Notes under the pieces: model-generated
Seen by the model: the letters and a program-made list of their open reading frames with translations, nothing else
Told to the model about the DNA's origin: nothing
The model's database searches: none
Translations under genes and position numbers: made by a program
From: Symsagittifera roscoffensis
Lineage: Eukaryota > Xenacoelomorpha > Acoela > Convolutidae
Length of the DNA stretch: 64,000 nt
Assembly: GCF_963678635.1 (NCBI RefSeq)
Contig: NC_087062.1
Coordinates: 11,576,670 to 11,640,669 of the forward strand
Reading direction: 5' to 3'
Part shown: one piece after another, positions 12,732-24,609 of the stretch
Position numbering within the stretch: the first letter of the stretch is position 1
Layout of the letters: each line of letters opens with the position of its first letter

Positions 12732-12904
12732 GCAGCCGTAGCCGAGTGGGTTGCGCACACGTCTCTCAAAACGAAGGTCATGCATTCGATTCTCACTTCG
12801 GATACTGTTGAAGGGGTCCCAGTGTCATCCGTCTCCTCAAAGTGGGACCGGCTGCAGCGAAATGGATGACATCTCCTTCCCCCACGATTGGTTTGGCACT
12901 GAAG
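12732..12904 (+). repeat. tRNA-derived SINE, copy in A2/B1
   Basis: Same element as 4314-4486, with one visible substitution near the end (GCACTGAAGC for GCACCGAAGC). It sits 39 bp inside the left edge of duplicated unit B1. Confidence 0.75.
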
Positions 12905-13640
12905 CAAAGCTGCACTTCGCAAACGCAGGTAAAAAACACGAAAACTAGCCAAAAAATTGTTATAAGAAAACGTAAAATGAAGTCTTCAAAATTAAAACTT
13001 TTGCTCAGATATGAAAATTAAAATTTTTACGACTAGAAGATTTTAGTCCTCGCATCTGTCTCACGGGACGCTGAAAAATAACTAACACTAGCTAACAATA
13101 CAGCAGCTACATATGTTATTAAGTTACCAACGCTATGCAGCAAAAGTCGCACCAAACATAAGTGGACACAAACTTTGCATGTAAGAATTTGGCATAATAA
13201 AAACTAACGGCATCCACAAAAACTTTTCAAGTAATAAATTGGAAAACATAAAGCCAAATTATGAACACAGAGGAAAAACTGAGCTACGCACCACTTGCGA
13301 TACAACACAAGAAAATCGAAAAAAAATCGAAAATGTTGAAAAAACTAGATCTATCATAATGAATAAGTCTAGTTTTGAAACAAAAATATGCCAAATCAAT
13401 AGGTGAGTCGGAACATAGTTTACCAAGTGGTAAAAAATACTTTGGCAGAAATCTTTTGAGCCGAAAAAAAATCAACCAAATTTAGAATTCATAAAAAGTC
13501 CCACTCGCCCTCAAAACAATCAAAAACATTATTTGCTCGTCAAATAAAACAGTACGAGACAACTAAGCCGATATAATATAGCCCGAAGCCTATAACAAGT
13601 TATTAAGCCCCCGCGCTCTCAGAACGCAGACACGCGCACG

Positions 13641-13665
13641 CACACACACACACACACACACACAC
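13641..13665. repeat. (CA)n microsatellite in B1, 25 nt
   Basis: Uninterrupted CA run followed by a T-run; the same locus in B2 (15794-15818) is also 25 nt. Confidence 0.95.
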
Positions 13666-14298
13666 TTTTTTCGTTCGTCAAAGGACGCGATATGAGGCCG
13701 ATTAAGCCGATATAACATCAGCCGAAACGTATCAAGCCGAAACAAAAGAAAAAAAAAGAAAAAAAAAGAATTTCTTCTAGGATGTTTAGCATTTTGATCA
13801 ATCCCGAGGTGAGCGTTGAAAATGTTTCAATTGAAACGACTCAAAATGAGGCCACTAAGCCAATGAAATATAGGCTGCAATCATTTGGGCAGAATAAAGC
13901 GTTTAATCGAAAAAAGAGAAAACGATCTCAAGGTTTAAGAAATACAAGCAACAGCAGATTTAAATCAGAACACGAAAAACAACTATAATGTTAAAGTTAT
14001 CAAAGAGCCGATTTAGTGGGATGGTAAAAACAAAGCGGAAACTAAGAGGACAAAACGTAAATCGAAAGCGACGAAGTCGAAAATTCAAAAAAAAATCATA
14101 AAGAAAAACCAACTTGAACTGCGAATTTAATGGAAAAACACTAGTAAGGATGCACAGTGCTGCATGCATATATGGATGCATATACTGCATGCATTTAAGG
14201 ACACCAACAAGAATGCACAGTGAAGGCACAATAAGAAGTGAGCACAAATATACGCGTGTACTGCATGCAGGTCGACATCTGTGGACCAAGTTGTTTGT

Positions 14299-14343
14299 GG
14301 GAAAAAAACTAGTTCCCGATTGCGATACCTTTGCTATCGCAAG
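14299..14343 (+). repeat. Paired-hairpin module in B1
   Basis: Two adjacent inverted repeats: GGGAA...TTCCC, then after GA, TTGCGATA-CCTTTGC-TATCGCAA (8-bp stem, 7-nt loop). Confidence 0.7.
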
Positions 14344-14884
14344 AAAATAATTTATGCATTTCAAAACCGCTAGCGTGGAATGCACTTTTAGTGCTTCGAA
14401 ATTTCGACAACTCATAAAAACAGTATACATTGGAAATAACATTTGCATTAAAATGACACGAAAAACGTGACAACTCGGAAACTAATATCAATTGAGCAGT
14501 CGCAACTAGACGAAAGATTTGAAACTCCTCTTTTAAATTTCCAGAAAATTCAAATTTAAGCTTTCTACACCAAGCTGAGCTTCGCGCCACTTGCGATAGC
14601 TCAGCTATTTGAAGGTTTGCAATTTGAAGCAGCAAAACACTCAAGAACTACCCAAAAAGACTTCGAACATTGTTATCGTTGAAGAAACAACTAAAAAATC
14701 ATAAAAAACGAAAATCAAATTTTCTTTATGTTTAAACATATGAAAAACTTTAAAAGAGTTCCAAATTGCGTTGGATTTGAGCATTCAAAAATTTAAAGTT
14801 GCTGAAAATCAACCAAAACTGTTCGGCAAAATCTTATTGGAAAATCTTGCCAAACCGGATTAAGGACAGACGTAAAGATAGAGA

Positions 14885-15057
14885 GCAGCCGTAGCCGAGT
14901 GGGTTGCGCACACGTCTCTCAAAACGAAGGTCATGCATTCGATTCTCACTTCGGATACTGTTGAAGGGGTCCCAGTGTCATCCGTCTCCTCAAAGTGGGA
15001 CCGGCTGCAGCGAAATGGATGACATCTCCTTCCCCCACGATTGGTTTGGCACTGAAG
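14885..15057 (+). repeat. tRNA-derived SINE, copy in B2
   Basis: Identical in layout to the B1 copy; created by the 2,153-bp tandem duplication rather than by a new insertion. Confidence 0.75.
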
Positions 15058-16451
15058 CAAAGCTGCACTTCGCAAACGCAGGTAAAAAACACGAAAACTA
15101 GCCAAAAAATTGTTATAAGAAAACGTAAAATGAAGTCTTCAAAATTAAAACTTTTGCTCAGATATGAAAATTAAAATTTTTACGACTAGAAGATTTTAGT
15201 CCTCGCATCTGTCTCACGGGACGCTGAAAAATAACTAACACTAGCTAACAATACAGCAGCTACATATGTTATTAAGTTACCAACGCTATGCAGCAAAAGT
15301 CGCACCAAACATAAGTGGACACAAACTTTGCATGTAAGAATTTGGCATAATAAAAACTAACGGCATCCACAAAAACTTTTCAAGTAATAAATTGGAAAAC
15401 ATAAAGCCAAATTATGAACACAGAGGAAAAACTGAGCTACGCACCACTTGCGATACAACACAAGAAAATCGAAAAAAAATCGAAAATGTTGAAAAAACTA
15501 GATCTATCATAATGAATAAGTCTAGTTTTGAAACAAAAATATGCCAAATCAATAGGTGAGTCGGAACATAGTTTACCAAGTGGTAAAAAATACTTTGGCA
15601 GAAATCTTTTGAGCCGAAAAAAAATCAACCAAATTTAGAATTCATAAAAAGTCCCACTCGCCCTCAAAACAATCAAAAACATTTTTTGCTCGTCAAATAA
15701 AACAGTACGAGACAACTAAGCCGATATAATATAGCCCGAAGCCTATAACAAGTTATTAAGCCCCCGCGCTCTCAGAACGCAGACACGCGCACGCACACAC
15801 ACACACACACACACACACTTTTTTCGTTCGTCAAAGGACGCGATATGAGGCCGATTAAGCCGATATAACATCAGCCGAAACGTATCAAGCCGAAACAAAA
15901 GAAAAAAAAAGAAAAAAAAAGAATTTCTTCTAGGATGTTTAGCATTTTGATCAATCCCGAGGTGAGCGTTGAAAATGTTTCAATTGAAACGACTCAAAAT
16001 GAGGCCACTAAGCCAATGAAATATAGGCTGCAATCATTTGGGCAGAATAAAGCGTTTAATCGAAAAAAGAGAAAACGATCTCAAGGTTTAAGAAATACAA
16101 GCAACAGCAGATTTAAATCAGAACACGAAAAACAACTATAATGTTAAAGTTATCAAAGAGCCGATTTAGTGGGATGGTAAAAACAAAGCGGAAACTAAGA
16201 GGACAAAACGTAAATCGAAAGCGACGAAGTCGAAAATTCAAAAAAAAATCATAAAGAAAAACCAACTTGAACTGCGAATTTAATGGAAAAACACTAGTAA
16301 GGATGCACAGTGCTGCATGCATATATGGATGCATATACTGCATGCATTTAAGGACACCAACAAGAATGCACAGTGAAGGCACAATAAGAAGTGAGCACAA
16401 ATATACGCGTGTACTGCATGCAGGTCGACATCTGTGGACCAAGTTGTTTGT

Positions 16452-16496
16452 GGGAAAAAAACTAGTTCCCGATTGCGATACCTTTGCTATCGCAAG
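16452..16496 (+). repeat. Paired-hairpin module in B2
   Basis: Copy of the B1 module at the same place in the tandem unit. Confidence 0.7.
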
Positions 16497-17478
16497 AAAA
16501 TAATTTATGCATTTCAAAACCGCTAGCGTGGAATGCACTTTTAGTGCTTCGAAATTTCGACAACTCATAAAAACAGTATACATTGGAAATAACATTTGCA
16601 TTAAAATGACACGAAAAACGTGACAACTCGGAAACTAATATCAATTGAGCAGTCGCAACTAGACGAAAGATTTGAAACTCCTCTTTTAAATTTCCAGAAA
16701 ATTCAAATTTAAGCTTTCTACACCAAGCTGAGCTTCGCGCCACTTGCGATAGCTCAGCTATTTGAAGGTTTGCAATTTGAAGCAGCAAAACACTCAAGAA
16801 CTACCCAAAAAGACTTCGAACATTGTTATCGTTGAAGAAACAACTAAAAAATCATAAAAAACGAAAATCAAATTTTCTTTATGTTTAAACATATGAAAAA
16901 CTTTAAAAGAGTTCCAAATTGCGTTGGATTTGAGCATTCAAAAATTTAAAGTTGCTGAAAATCAACCAAAACTGTTCGGCAAAATCTTATTGGAAAAAAA
17001 CGTACTGCCCAAATAGTAGCCACGAAAGCCGAATCGAAAGCTAAAAATCATACTATCGATAATAAAGCGTAATATCAATCTTTCATTACTATGCAAACAA
17101 CTAGATCTATCATACAAAAAATTATATTGAAAACAACATGCTCAGACAACAGAATACGAAAATAGCATCGGAAGAAAACTTACCAAATTGTAGCAAAACA
17201 GAAATTACCTCAATTCAAAAATTATTTTAAAAAATTGAGTCTCACTTACCATTAGATCACGCACACACACACAAAAACATTTTCGGTCACAAAACCGACA
17301 AAACTGAATAAATTCAAAGAAAAATAGAAAAACGAAATTTTAATAAATCGAATTCGTAAAATTACAACCAATTTTTAAAAAATTTCGATTCGGCCAGACT
17401 TTTAAAATGCTGAAACACTTAACGCAACTCAACTACAGTGAAAATTAATTACAGGAAAAAAAATATTTTTTTAGATCT

Positions 17479-17759
17479 GGCAACTAAGCCGACAAAATAT
17501 ATGCAGACAAATAGGCAAAAAAATTTTGAACCGGAGTATTTACTGTATGAAAAAAGCAGGTGCTGGTCAGATTCGAACCCAGTACCGTTGCCGCCCCAGG
17601 CTTATTCTTTACTATAGGCTAAGTGTGTCACAGACACAAAGAAATTTGAACTCGTAAGGAACCAAGGTACCACTAGGATTCGATGGGTACTGTGACCAAA
17701 GTTAATTTTGGTGAAAAAAGTCTATTACCCGACTGCAATACCCTTGCTTATTGCAGGGG
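17479..17759 (-). repeat. Composite tRNA-like / paired-hairpin repeat (C1, first)
   Basis: AACTAAGCCGACAAAATATA at the left, antisense tRNA-like block at 17559-17624 (B box GGGTTCGAATC), then hairpins at 17710-17759: GGTGA...TTACC and CTGCAATA...TATTGCAG. Both stems differ from unit B by paired changes. Confidence 0.65.
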
Positions 17760-17817
17760 TAAACAACACTTCCAACATTAAAATCGCTTACAGCACAAAC
17801 AAAATCAGTGATATCGT

Positions 17818-18100
17818 AACTAAGCCGACAATAATTGAGCAGACAAACGAAACTTTGACTATTCAATTGTTTCCGCAAGCCATTTTTAATTCATACATAC
17901 TTAAAAAAGGTCCGGCCGGGACTCAAACCCTAAACCTTAGGTTGCAAAGGCGACCACCTTGCCTCAAAGCCAAGTAGCAGCGAACTAGGAATTTGCGAAG
18001 GTTCAATCAAAAAACGAGTACGAAAAGGAAGTACGATTCGTATGAAAAAAATGTTTACAGAAAAAAATTCTAGCTCATGGTTACAAGACTCAAAGCTTCT
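17818..18100 (-). repeat. Composite tRNA-like repeat (C1, second)
   Basis: TAAGCCGACA motif at the left, antisense tRNA-like block at 17909-17977 (B box GGGTTTGAGTCCC, A-box-like TGGCTTTGAGGCAAGG). The hairpin part near 18060 is eroded. Repeated at 24949-25231. Confidence 0.6.
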
Positions 18101-19061
18101 CAGACAAGATTCTGCGCCGACAGAATTTAATCCGATGCCTAATAAGCTGAAAACCATCTAAAGTTTCTAACTATTCCTTTTTAGTCGGTGAATATATACG
18201 TGTTTCATAACATTAATTGAATGACTTTCATCCACTTAAATAAATTTGCCATTACTTTCAAACTCATCAATCATGAAATTTGTTTACAGGTAAGAAAATT
18301 CTAGTATTCAATTGAAGCACACTTTCCATTTGATGAAATTATATCAATAGATGACCTTTTTATGTTCTGCGCAAAAACATCTACCTTAAAAACTAAACTG
18401 GTGCACCTTTTGTACTTTTGCTTTTGAAACTTGATTTGTGTTTCTTCCAAAAAAAATGAGTGAGCAAGAAAATGGAATTTAAAAAAAAACTACAAAAACT
18501 TTCAAGAACGATTTTAAAGATTTTTACATAGAAAAACGTCACAATTAAATAAACGAAACCTCGCTTAATTCCTTAATACTTACTAGAATACAAAAGCGAA
18601 GCAGAGCTTCCCACCATTCTCAATACAACACAAACATTAAAAAAACATGAAAAGCCGAAAATAAAAACTTTTGAAAAAAACTAGGTTTTATTAAATTTCT
18701 TATGTCTCCATGGAAGTTCATTCCAGGCAAACACGCTAGACAACTGAATTTTGAAGCAATAACATCGGAACAAAATTTACAAAAAGGAAACAAAGCCGAC
18801 GAAAATAATTTTATAAAAAAAGTTTCAAGTACCACCGTAAACAACAATGGACAACACTTGCACCTGCAACTACAATAAAAAATGTTTACAATACCAGAAA
18901 GGTCATTAACGTGGCATATGTCAACAATCTTTTAGCTGAAACCACTTGAACCGAAAGATTCTTTGATTTTTTAAAAAATCTTTCAAGTTCCACTCTGAAA
19001 TTAGAATGAACAACACTTGCACTTGCAACTACAATAATAATTGTCTACAGCACAAACAAAA

Positions 19062-19380
19062 TCCGTTGTAGCGATTTAGCCAACAAAAATTGAGTGAACT
19101 AACAAAACACCAGCAATTCATTTTTCTCAAATTTTTTTTTCCATTTTTTTGATACTGAAAAAGAAGGTCCGGACACGACTCATACCCCAGGCCTTAGTGT
19201 ACGAAGGCAACTGCTTTACCTCCAGGCCAAGGGGAAGCAACCTGGCCGATGTTAAGAGAAGAATAAAAAAGAAAAGAAGTCAGCTGCAATAGTGAGCAAA
19301 TGATTCAACTGCTTTTGTTAAACTAGTTGTTTAAATAGAAAAAAATCTATTTTCCAGGTTGATAACGCTTGCAAATCGTA
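19062..19380 (-). repeat. Composite tRNA-like repeat (C1, third)
   Basis: Antisense tRNA-like block at 19166-19234, with A-box-like TTGGCCTGGAGGTAAAGC and a weaker B box. The second hairpin survives near 19361 as CGCTT...AAGCG. Repeated at 26193-26511. Confidence 0.55.
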
Positions 19381-19409
19381 AGCGTAAAATGTTATTTTCA
19401 AAAACCATT

Positions 19410-20000
19410 AAAAACGTGATATCTCAAAAATACCAAAAATTTGAGCAGTCATCTTAGGGGCGAACAAGATTCGCAACTCTGAGACTACTGCAACAGCCCC
19501 AATTACAGGGTTAAGAAAGCAAATTTAAGAAAAAAAATTAAACTAAAGTTTTCTGAAAATTTTTCAAAAAAAATCAGAAAAAACTTCAATCTGGAAAACT
19601 ACAAATATTCGAGCAATCATATCTGGAGGCAAGATTTGCAAACCCTGAGAGTACTTTGTCACCACCAACTACAGAGTTACGATATTCAACTTCTGAAAAA
19701 AAAAGTTTCAAACTTCTTTTCTGAAATTTTTTTGAAGTCATAAGACACGTCATATCTCGAAAACTACACAATTTTGAGCAATAAAAGTTGAAGGCAAAAT
19801 TCGCATTCCTTAAGAGTACTCTGACAGCACCCAATTGCAGGGCTGGGAATTTCAAATTTTGAGGTTTTTTTTTTGTAATTTTAGTTTTCTGAAAATCTAT
19901 GAAAAAAGCACATAAATCATCATATCTCGTACACTAAAAGAAATTGGGCGTTCATAGTTGGAGGTCAACCCCTGGTGAAGCCTGACAACATTCCACAATT
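19410..20000. repeat. Diverged tandem repeat, about four units of 160-175 bp (C1)
   Basis: Four successive blocks share the pattern CATATCTCGAAAACTAC, then TTTGAGCAATCAT, GGAGGCAAGATTCGCAA, GAGAGTACT and CAATTACAGGG. They start near 19414, 19590, 19747 and 19918. A single related block is at about 14466-14530 in unit B. Confidence 0.7.
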
Positions 20001-20224
20001 AGGCTGCTAAATTTAAACTCGGTTAATTAAACACTCAACCCAAACTGGAAAACCGAAAAAAAATCTTAACCATTGCAATATACGAAATGGCCTAAACGTG
20101 AAAAAATTCTTTCGCTAAACATGCAATATTACGTTGAAAAAGCTTAAGCGTGGCGAGATAGTGAAAAATAATGTCGTGATAATAGATAGATAATAGATTG
20201 CGAGATAAATTGAGATGGAAAATT

Positions 20225-20445
20225 TTGAAATGCAGTTCTAGTTATTGAGCTGTTGTTTGAAAGAAGTAGCTTTTTACCGGTTCATTTGATGAGTCAAAAA
20301 CACATAATTTGTGTTAACTTATTAGTAATTGAATGTCAGCGCACATTCCATCAAAAAGCCGTAACGGTGCCTCCAAAAGCGGTACCAATATATGCTACTT
20401 AGGTTGGAGAAAAGAGTACTCCTTGTTATTACACTACACTCGCTA
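20225..20445. repeat. Dispersed repeat shared with 59108-59330 (C1 copy)
   Basis: Shares blocks such as TTCATTTGATGA, GTGTTAACTTATTA, AATGTCAG and AGCGGTACCAATAT with 27356-27576 (C2) and, more diverged, with EPT1 intron sequence at 59108-59330. Confidence 0.6.
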
Positions 20446-20788
20446 AAGCTTGCATGTGATGAGCCAAAAAAAGGATGACTCTTCGCTAATTTTCTGAATA
20501 AAAAAATATCTAAATACTGAAATAATTTCATTCATGACAACTTTATGAAAACTGTGCATTGTAAGCTTCTTCTATGCCTTGAGCCTGATATGTTATCATC
20601 ATGCAACTGGAAAACAACTGATTGTAACATTACAATTACTATTTGATACTACTAGAACCCAATGTTACTAGAAAGCACAATTTATAATCAAAATGAATTA
20701 CCAGCACCCATGATTTTCAAAAAATTGTTTGATGATTGATGATGCGCTGTAAATAATCAACTAAAATGATTCGGAAGTTAAGTCACTG

Positions 20789-21052
20789 TTACGCAACGGT
20801 AGTGAGCTGCAAGTGAAGATAGAGTTCTTTTTTCGTTAAGAGAGACATTTTCTTGCGTTTGAAATCTGTCGGTTTCTTGTACAGTTCCAAAATCACGTCC
20901 TGCTTATGGGTTCCTTTTTTGCCCCCATGATTTTTGACTTCATCACTTTCCAACATGGCCCAACACTTAACACCGCAGGCATTCTTCTCCACTCTGTAGT
21001 GTTTGAGTTCGAAGAAGATGGCCCATTTCTCAGGCAAAGATTCCAATGGTTT
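20789..21052 (-). pseudogene. Duplicate of AIDA terminal exon (exon 6')
   Basis: It encodes the last 88 codons of AIDA including the stop, with the same acceptor (TTTTTTTAG) and one amino-acid difference (NHGGKKG here, NHEGKKG in the main copy). It includes the conserved ELYKKPTDFKRKK stretch. There is no exon 5 beside it: upstream (to the right) it runs into synthetase fragment A3. It is undamaged, so it could serve as a distal alternative last exon for AIDA 7 kb away, or simply be a dead duplicate. Confidence 0.85.
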
Positions 21053-21201
21053 CTAAAAAAAGATATTCTTTCCCGAAAAAAGACATATCAAATAAGTAAT
21101 TGATCTTAGCAGCTAATTTGAAGCTATGAGTTACCATATTATTCATTCAAACCATTACATACTGCAAACTGATGATTTCAATTTCCTCGCTAGAATAATA
21201 A

Positions 21202-21398
21202 CAGTTGCTTTTGTCGTACTGAAGTTTCCGGATACAGCTGGCACAAACGAAGTCGAAAAAGAGCTGATCGCATTTGTGGCAGAGTCGTTGGCCGAATTCA
21301 AGAGGATCCATCGTGTTTATTTCATTGCTGACATTCCAAAAAATGGCAGCGGAAAAATACTCAAGCAAATGCTAGTCAGGAAATTCCAGAAAGAATGA
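21202..21398 (+). pseudogene. 3' fragment of synthetase gene (A3)
   Basis: It encodes the last 64 residues of the synthetase, including PKNGSGKILK, starting abruptly at the segmental junction. It is followed by the same 3' flank as copies A1 and A2. The frame is open leftwards through the junction to an ATG at 21126, giving a chimeric 90-codon frame whose first 25 codons are antisense AIDA intron sequence. It lacks the ATP-binding domain, so it cannot be an active enzyme. Confidence 0.88.
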
Positions 21399-21990
21399 AA
21401 AAAACTTTCCATTTTTTTTGAGGTCACTGATTACACTTTTTGTATCCAGAAAAATAATTTGTATAACTTTTAATGTCTGTTGCCTTATATAATCTCGCGA
21501 AAATACAAGGTAAGAAAGAAAGACGGCTAACCTGTTGCTGTGCAAGTTGCAAAAGGTATGATCATAATCACAAAAATAGGGGGAGTAATTGTTAAGTAGA
21601 AGGGGGGTGTAAAACAAGAAAGGGGCGCAAATGTTAAGAAGATTAATTTGGTCGAATTTTCGACCTAACAGGCTGCAGCAAAATTTGAATTTTAAATAGA
21701 CCACTCTAGTGCTTATTTACAGCTTTTTATAGGGGGGGTTCTTTAGTAGATACCATAGGGGGCTATTGTTAATTAGATCCACCAACTTTTCTCTACACTG
21801 GAACACCAATTTTTTTATTTAATTTTGGTATCCGAATCACGACGGTCTTTTTTGAGGTGTCCAAAGTGTGGCAAAAAAATATCAACTTACTCCATAATGA
21901 CTCAGCGCATTATACCGCTCGCACTCGAGTCGAATGTTAGTGCATTAGCTACTTGCCAAACCGGATTAAGGACAGACGTAAAGATAGAGA

Positions 21991-22163
21991 GCAGCCGTAG
22001 CCGAGTGGGTTGCGCACACGTCTCTCAAAACGAAGGTCATGCATTCGATTCTCACTTCGGATACTGTTGAAGGGGTCCCAGTGTCATCCGTCTCCTCAAA
22101 GTGGGACCGGCTGCAGCGAAATGGATGACATCTCCTTCCCCCACGATTGGTTTGGCACTGAAG
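21991..22163 (+). repeat. tRNA-derived SINE, copy in B3
   Basis: Same SINE in the third B unit, downstream of the synthetase fragment at 21202-21398. Confidence 0.75.
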
Positions 22164-22904
22164 CAAAGCTGCACTTCGCAAACGCAGGCAAAAAACACGA
22201 AAACTAGCCGAAAAATTGTTATAAGAAAACGTAAAATGAAGTCTTCAAAATTAAAACTTTTGCTCAGATATGAAAATTAAAATTTTTACGACTAGAAGAT
22301 TTTAGTCCTCGCATCTATCTCACGGGACGCTGAAAAATAACTAACACTAGCTAACAATACAGCAGCTACATATGTTATTAAGTTACCAACGCTATGCAGC
22401 AAAAGTCGCACCAAACATAAGTGGACACAAACTTTGCATGTAAGAATTTGGCATAATAAAAACTAACGGCATCCACAAAAACTTTTCAAGTAATAAATTG
22501 GAAAACATAAAGCCAAATTATGAACACAGAGGAAAAACTGAGCTACGCACCACTTGCAATACAACACAAGAAAATCGAAAAAAAAATCGAAAATGTTGAA
22601 AAAACTAGATCTATCATAATGAATAAGTCTAGTTTTGAAACAAAAATATGCCAAATCAATAGATGAGTCGGAACATAGTTTACCAAGTGGTAAAAAATAC
22701 TTTGGCAGAAATCTTTTGAGCCGAAAAAAAATCAACCAAATTTAGAATTCATAAAAAGTCCCACTCGCCCTCAAAACAATCAAAAACATTATTTGCTCGT
22801 CAAATAAAACAGTACGAGACAACTAAGCCGATATAATATAGCCCGAAGCCTATAACAAGTTATTAAGCCCCCGCGCTCTCAGAACGCAGACACGCGCACG
22901 CACG

Positions 22905-22908
<4 letters not shown>

Positions 22909-22949
<41 letters not shown>
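22909..22949. repeat. (CA)n microsatellite in B3, 41 nt
   Basis: Same locus as in B1/B2 but 16 nt longer, and preceded by extra CACG units. Confidence 0.95.
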
Positions 22950-22951
<2 letters not shown>

Positions 22952-23582
22952 TTTTCGTTCGTCAAAGGACGCAATATGAGGCCGATTAAGCCGATATAAC
23001 ATCAGCCGAAACGTATCAAGCCGAAACAAAAGAAAAAAAAAGAAAAAAAAGAATTTCTTTTAGGATGTTTAGCATTTTGAGCAATCCCGAGGTGAGCGTT
23101 GAAAATGTTTCAATTGAAACGACTCAAAATTAGGCCACTAAGCCAATGAAATATAGGCTGCAATCATTTGGGCAGAATAAAGCTTTTAATCGAAAAAAGA
23201 GATAAACGATCTCAAGGTTTAAGAAATACAAGCAACAGCAGAGGTAAATCAGAACACGAAAAACAACTATAATGTTAAAGTTATCAAAGAGCCGATTTAG
23301 TGGGATGGTAAAAACAAAGCGGAAACTAAGAGGACAAAACGTAAATCGAAAGCGACGAAATCGAAAATTCAAAAAAAAATCATAAAGAAAAACCAACTTG
23401 AACTGCGAATTTAATGGAAAAACACTAGTAAGGATGCACAGTGCTGCTTGCATATATGGATGCATATACTGCATGCATTTAAGGACACCAATAAGAATGC
23501 ACAGTGAAGGCACAATAAGAAGTGAGCACAAATATACGCGTGTACTGCATGCAGGTCGACATCTGTGGACCAAGTTGTTTGT

Positions 23583-23627
23583 GGGAAAAAAACTAGTTCC
23601 CGATTGCGATACCTTTGCTATCGCAAG
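23583..23627 (+). repeat. Paired-hairpin module in B3
   Basis: Same sequence as in B1/B2, although the surrounding unit has diverged. Confidence 0.7.
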
Positions 23628-24609
23628 AAAATAATTTATGCATTTCAAAACCGCTAGCGTGGAATGCACTTTTAGTGCTTCGAAATTTCGACAACTCATA
23701 AAAACAGTATATATTGGAAATAACATTTGCATTAAAATGACACGAAAAACGTGACAACTCGGAAACTAATATCAATTGAGCAGTCGCAACTAGACAAAAG
23801 ATTTGAAACTCCTCTTTTAAATTTCCAGAAAAATCAAATTTAAGCTTTCTACACCAAGCTGAGCTTCGCGCCACTTGCGATAGCTCAGCTATTTGAAGGT
23901 TTGCAATTTGAAGCAGCAAAACACTCAAGAACTACCCAAGAAGACTTCGAACATTGTTATCGTTGAAGAAACAACTAAAAAATCATAAAAAACGAAAATC
24001 AAATTTTCTTTATGTTTAAACATATGAAAAACTTTAAAAGAGTTCCAAATTGCGTTGGATTTGAGCATTCAAAAATTTAAAGTTGCTGAAAATCAACCAA
24101 AACTGTTCGGCAAAATCTTATTGGAAAAAAACGTACTGCCCAAATAGTAGCCACGAAAGCCGAATCGAAAGCTAAAAATCATACTATCGATAATAAAGCG
24201 TAATATCAATCTTTTATTACTATGCAAACAACTAGATCTATCATACAAAAAATTATCTTGAAAACAACATGCTCAGACAACAGAATACGAAAATAGCATC
24301 GGAAGAAAACTTACCAAATTGTAGCAAAACAGAAATTACCTCAATTCAAAAATTATTTTAAAAAATTGAGTCTCACTTACCATTAGATCACGCACACACA
24401 CACAAAAACATTTTCGGTCGCAAAACCGACAAAACTGAATAAATTCAAAGAAAAATAGAAAAACGAAATTTTAATAAATCGAATTCGTAAAATTACAACC
24501 AATTTTTAAAAAATTTCGATTCGGCCAGACTTTTAAAATGCTGAAACACTTAACGCAACTCAACTACAGTGAAAATTAATTACAGGAAAAAAACTATTTT
24601 TTTAGATCT

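Larger units (their letters stand above)
8409..12904 (+). repeat. Segmental duplicate A2 (synthetase gene unit, right copy)
   Basis: Partner of 1-4486. Differences include a 14-bp insertion in intron 2 near 10510 and scattered substitutions. Its 3' part was copied again as 21202-22163. Confidence 0.93.
12693..14845 (+). repeat. Tandem unit B1 (2,153 bp)
   Basis: Repeated head to tail as 14846-16998 with almost no differences, and again at 21952-24128 with more. Contents: tRNA-derived SINE, short repeats built on AGCCGATATAAC and AGCCGAAAC, a (CA)n run (13641-13665), a TGCATGCA-rich patch (14146-14275) and a paired-hairpin module (14299-14343). Open frames such as 13960-14448 on the minus strand look like chance frames: they lack recognisable motifs and overlap repeats. 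Confidence 0.93.
14846..16998 (+). repeat. Tandem unit B2 (2,153 bp)
   Basis: Second tandem B copy. At the B1/B2 join GGAAAA is followed by one extra T and then CTTGCCAAACC, so the join has no long homology. The (CA)n run is 15794-15818, the same length as in B1. Confidence 0.93.
16999..21201 (+). repeat. Segmental unit C1
   Basis: Repeats as 24129-28333 at an offset of 7,131 bp with only scattered differences. It holds three composite tRNA-like repeats, a diverged tandem array with units of about 160-175 bp (19410-20000), a dispersed repeat (20225-20445) and, at its right end on the minus strand, a copy of the last AIDA exon. It breaks off at 21201 in sequence equivalent to AIDA intron 5 and joins the synthetase fragment. 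Confidence 0.93.
21952..24128 (+). repeat. Unit B3, diverged single copy
   Basis: Third copy, following synthetase fragment A3. It differs from B1/B2 at scattered sites, for example TGCTTGCATA for TGCATGCATA near 23448, and its (CA)n run is longer. B1 and B2 are closer to each other than to B3. Confidence 0.92.

Noticed and set aside
14299-14343. Helitron 3' end: on the minus strand a hairpin is followed by CTAG and T.
   Set aside because: All copies continue to share sequence beyond CTAG (T-run, CCC, TAAAC), so CTAG is not an element boundary.
13960-14448. 162-codon minus-strand frame in B1 (also B2, and longer in B3).
   Set aside because: It overlaps the hairpin module and TGCATGCA patch and has no motif or splice context; the frame in B3 differs in extent. 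It is best explained by low stop density in repeat DNA.
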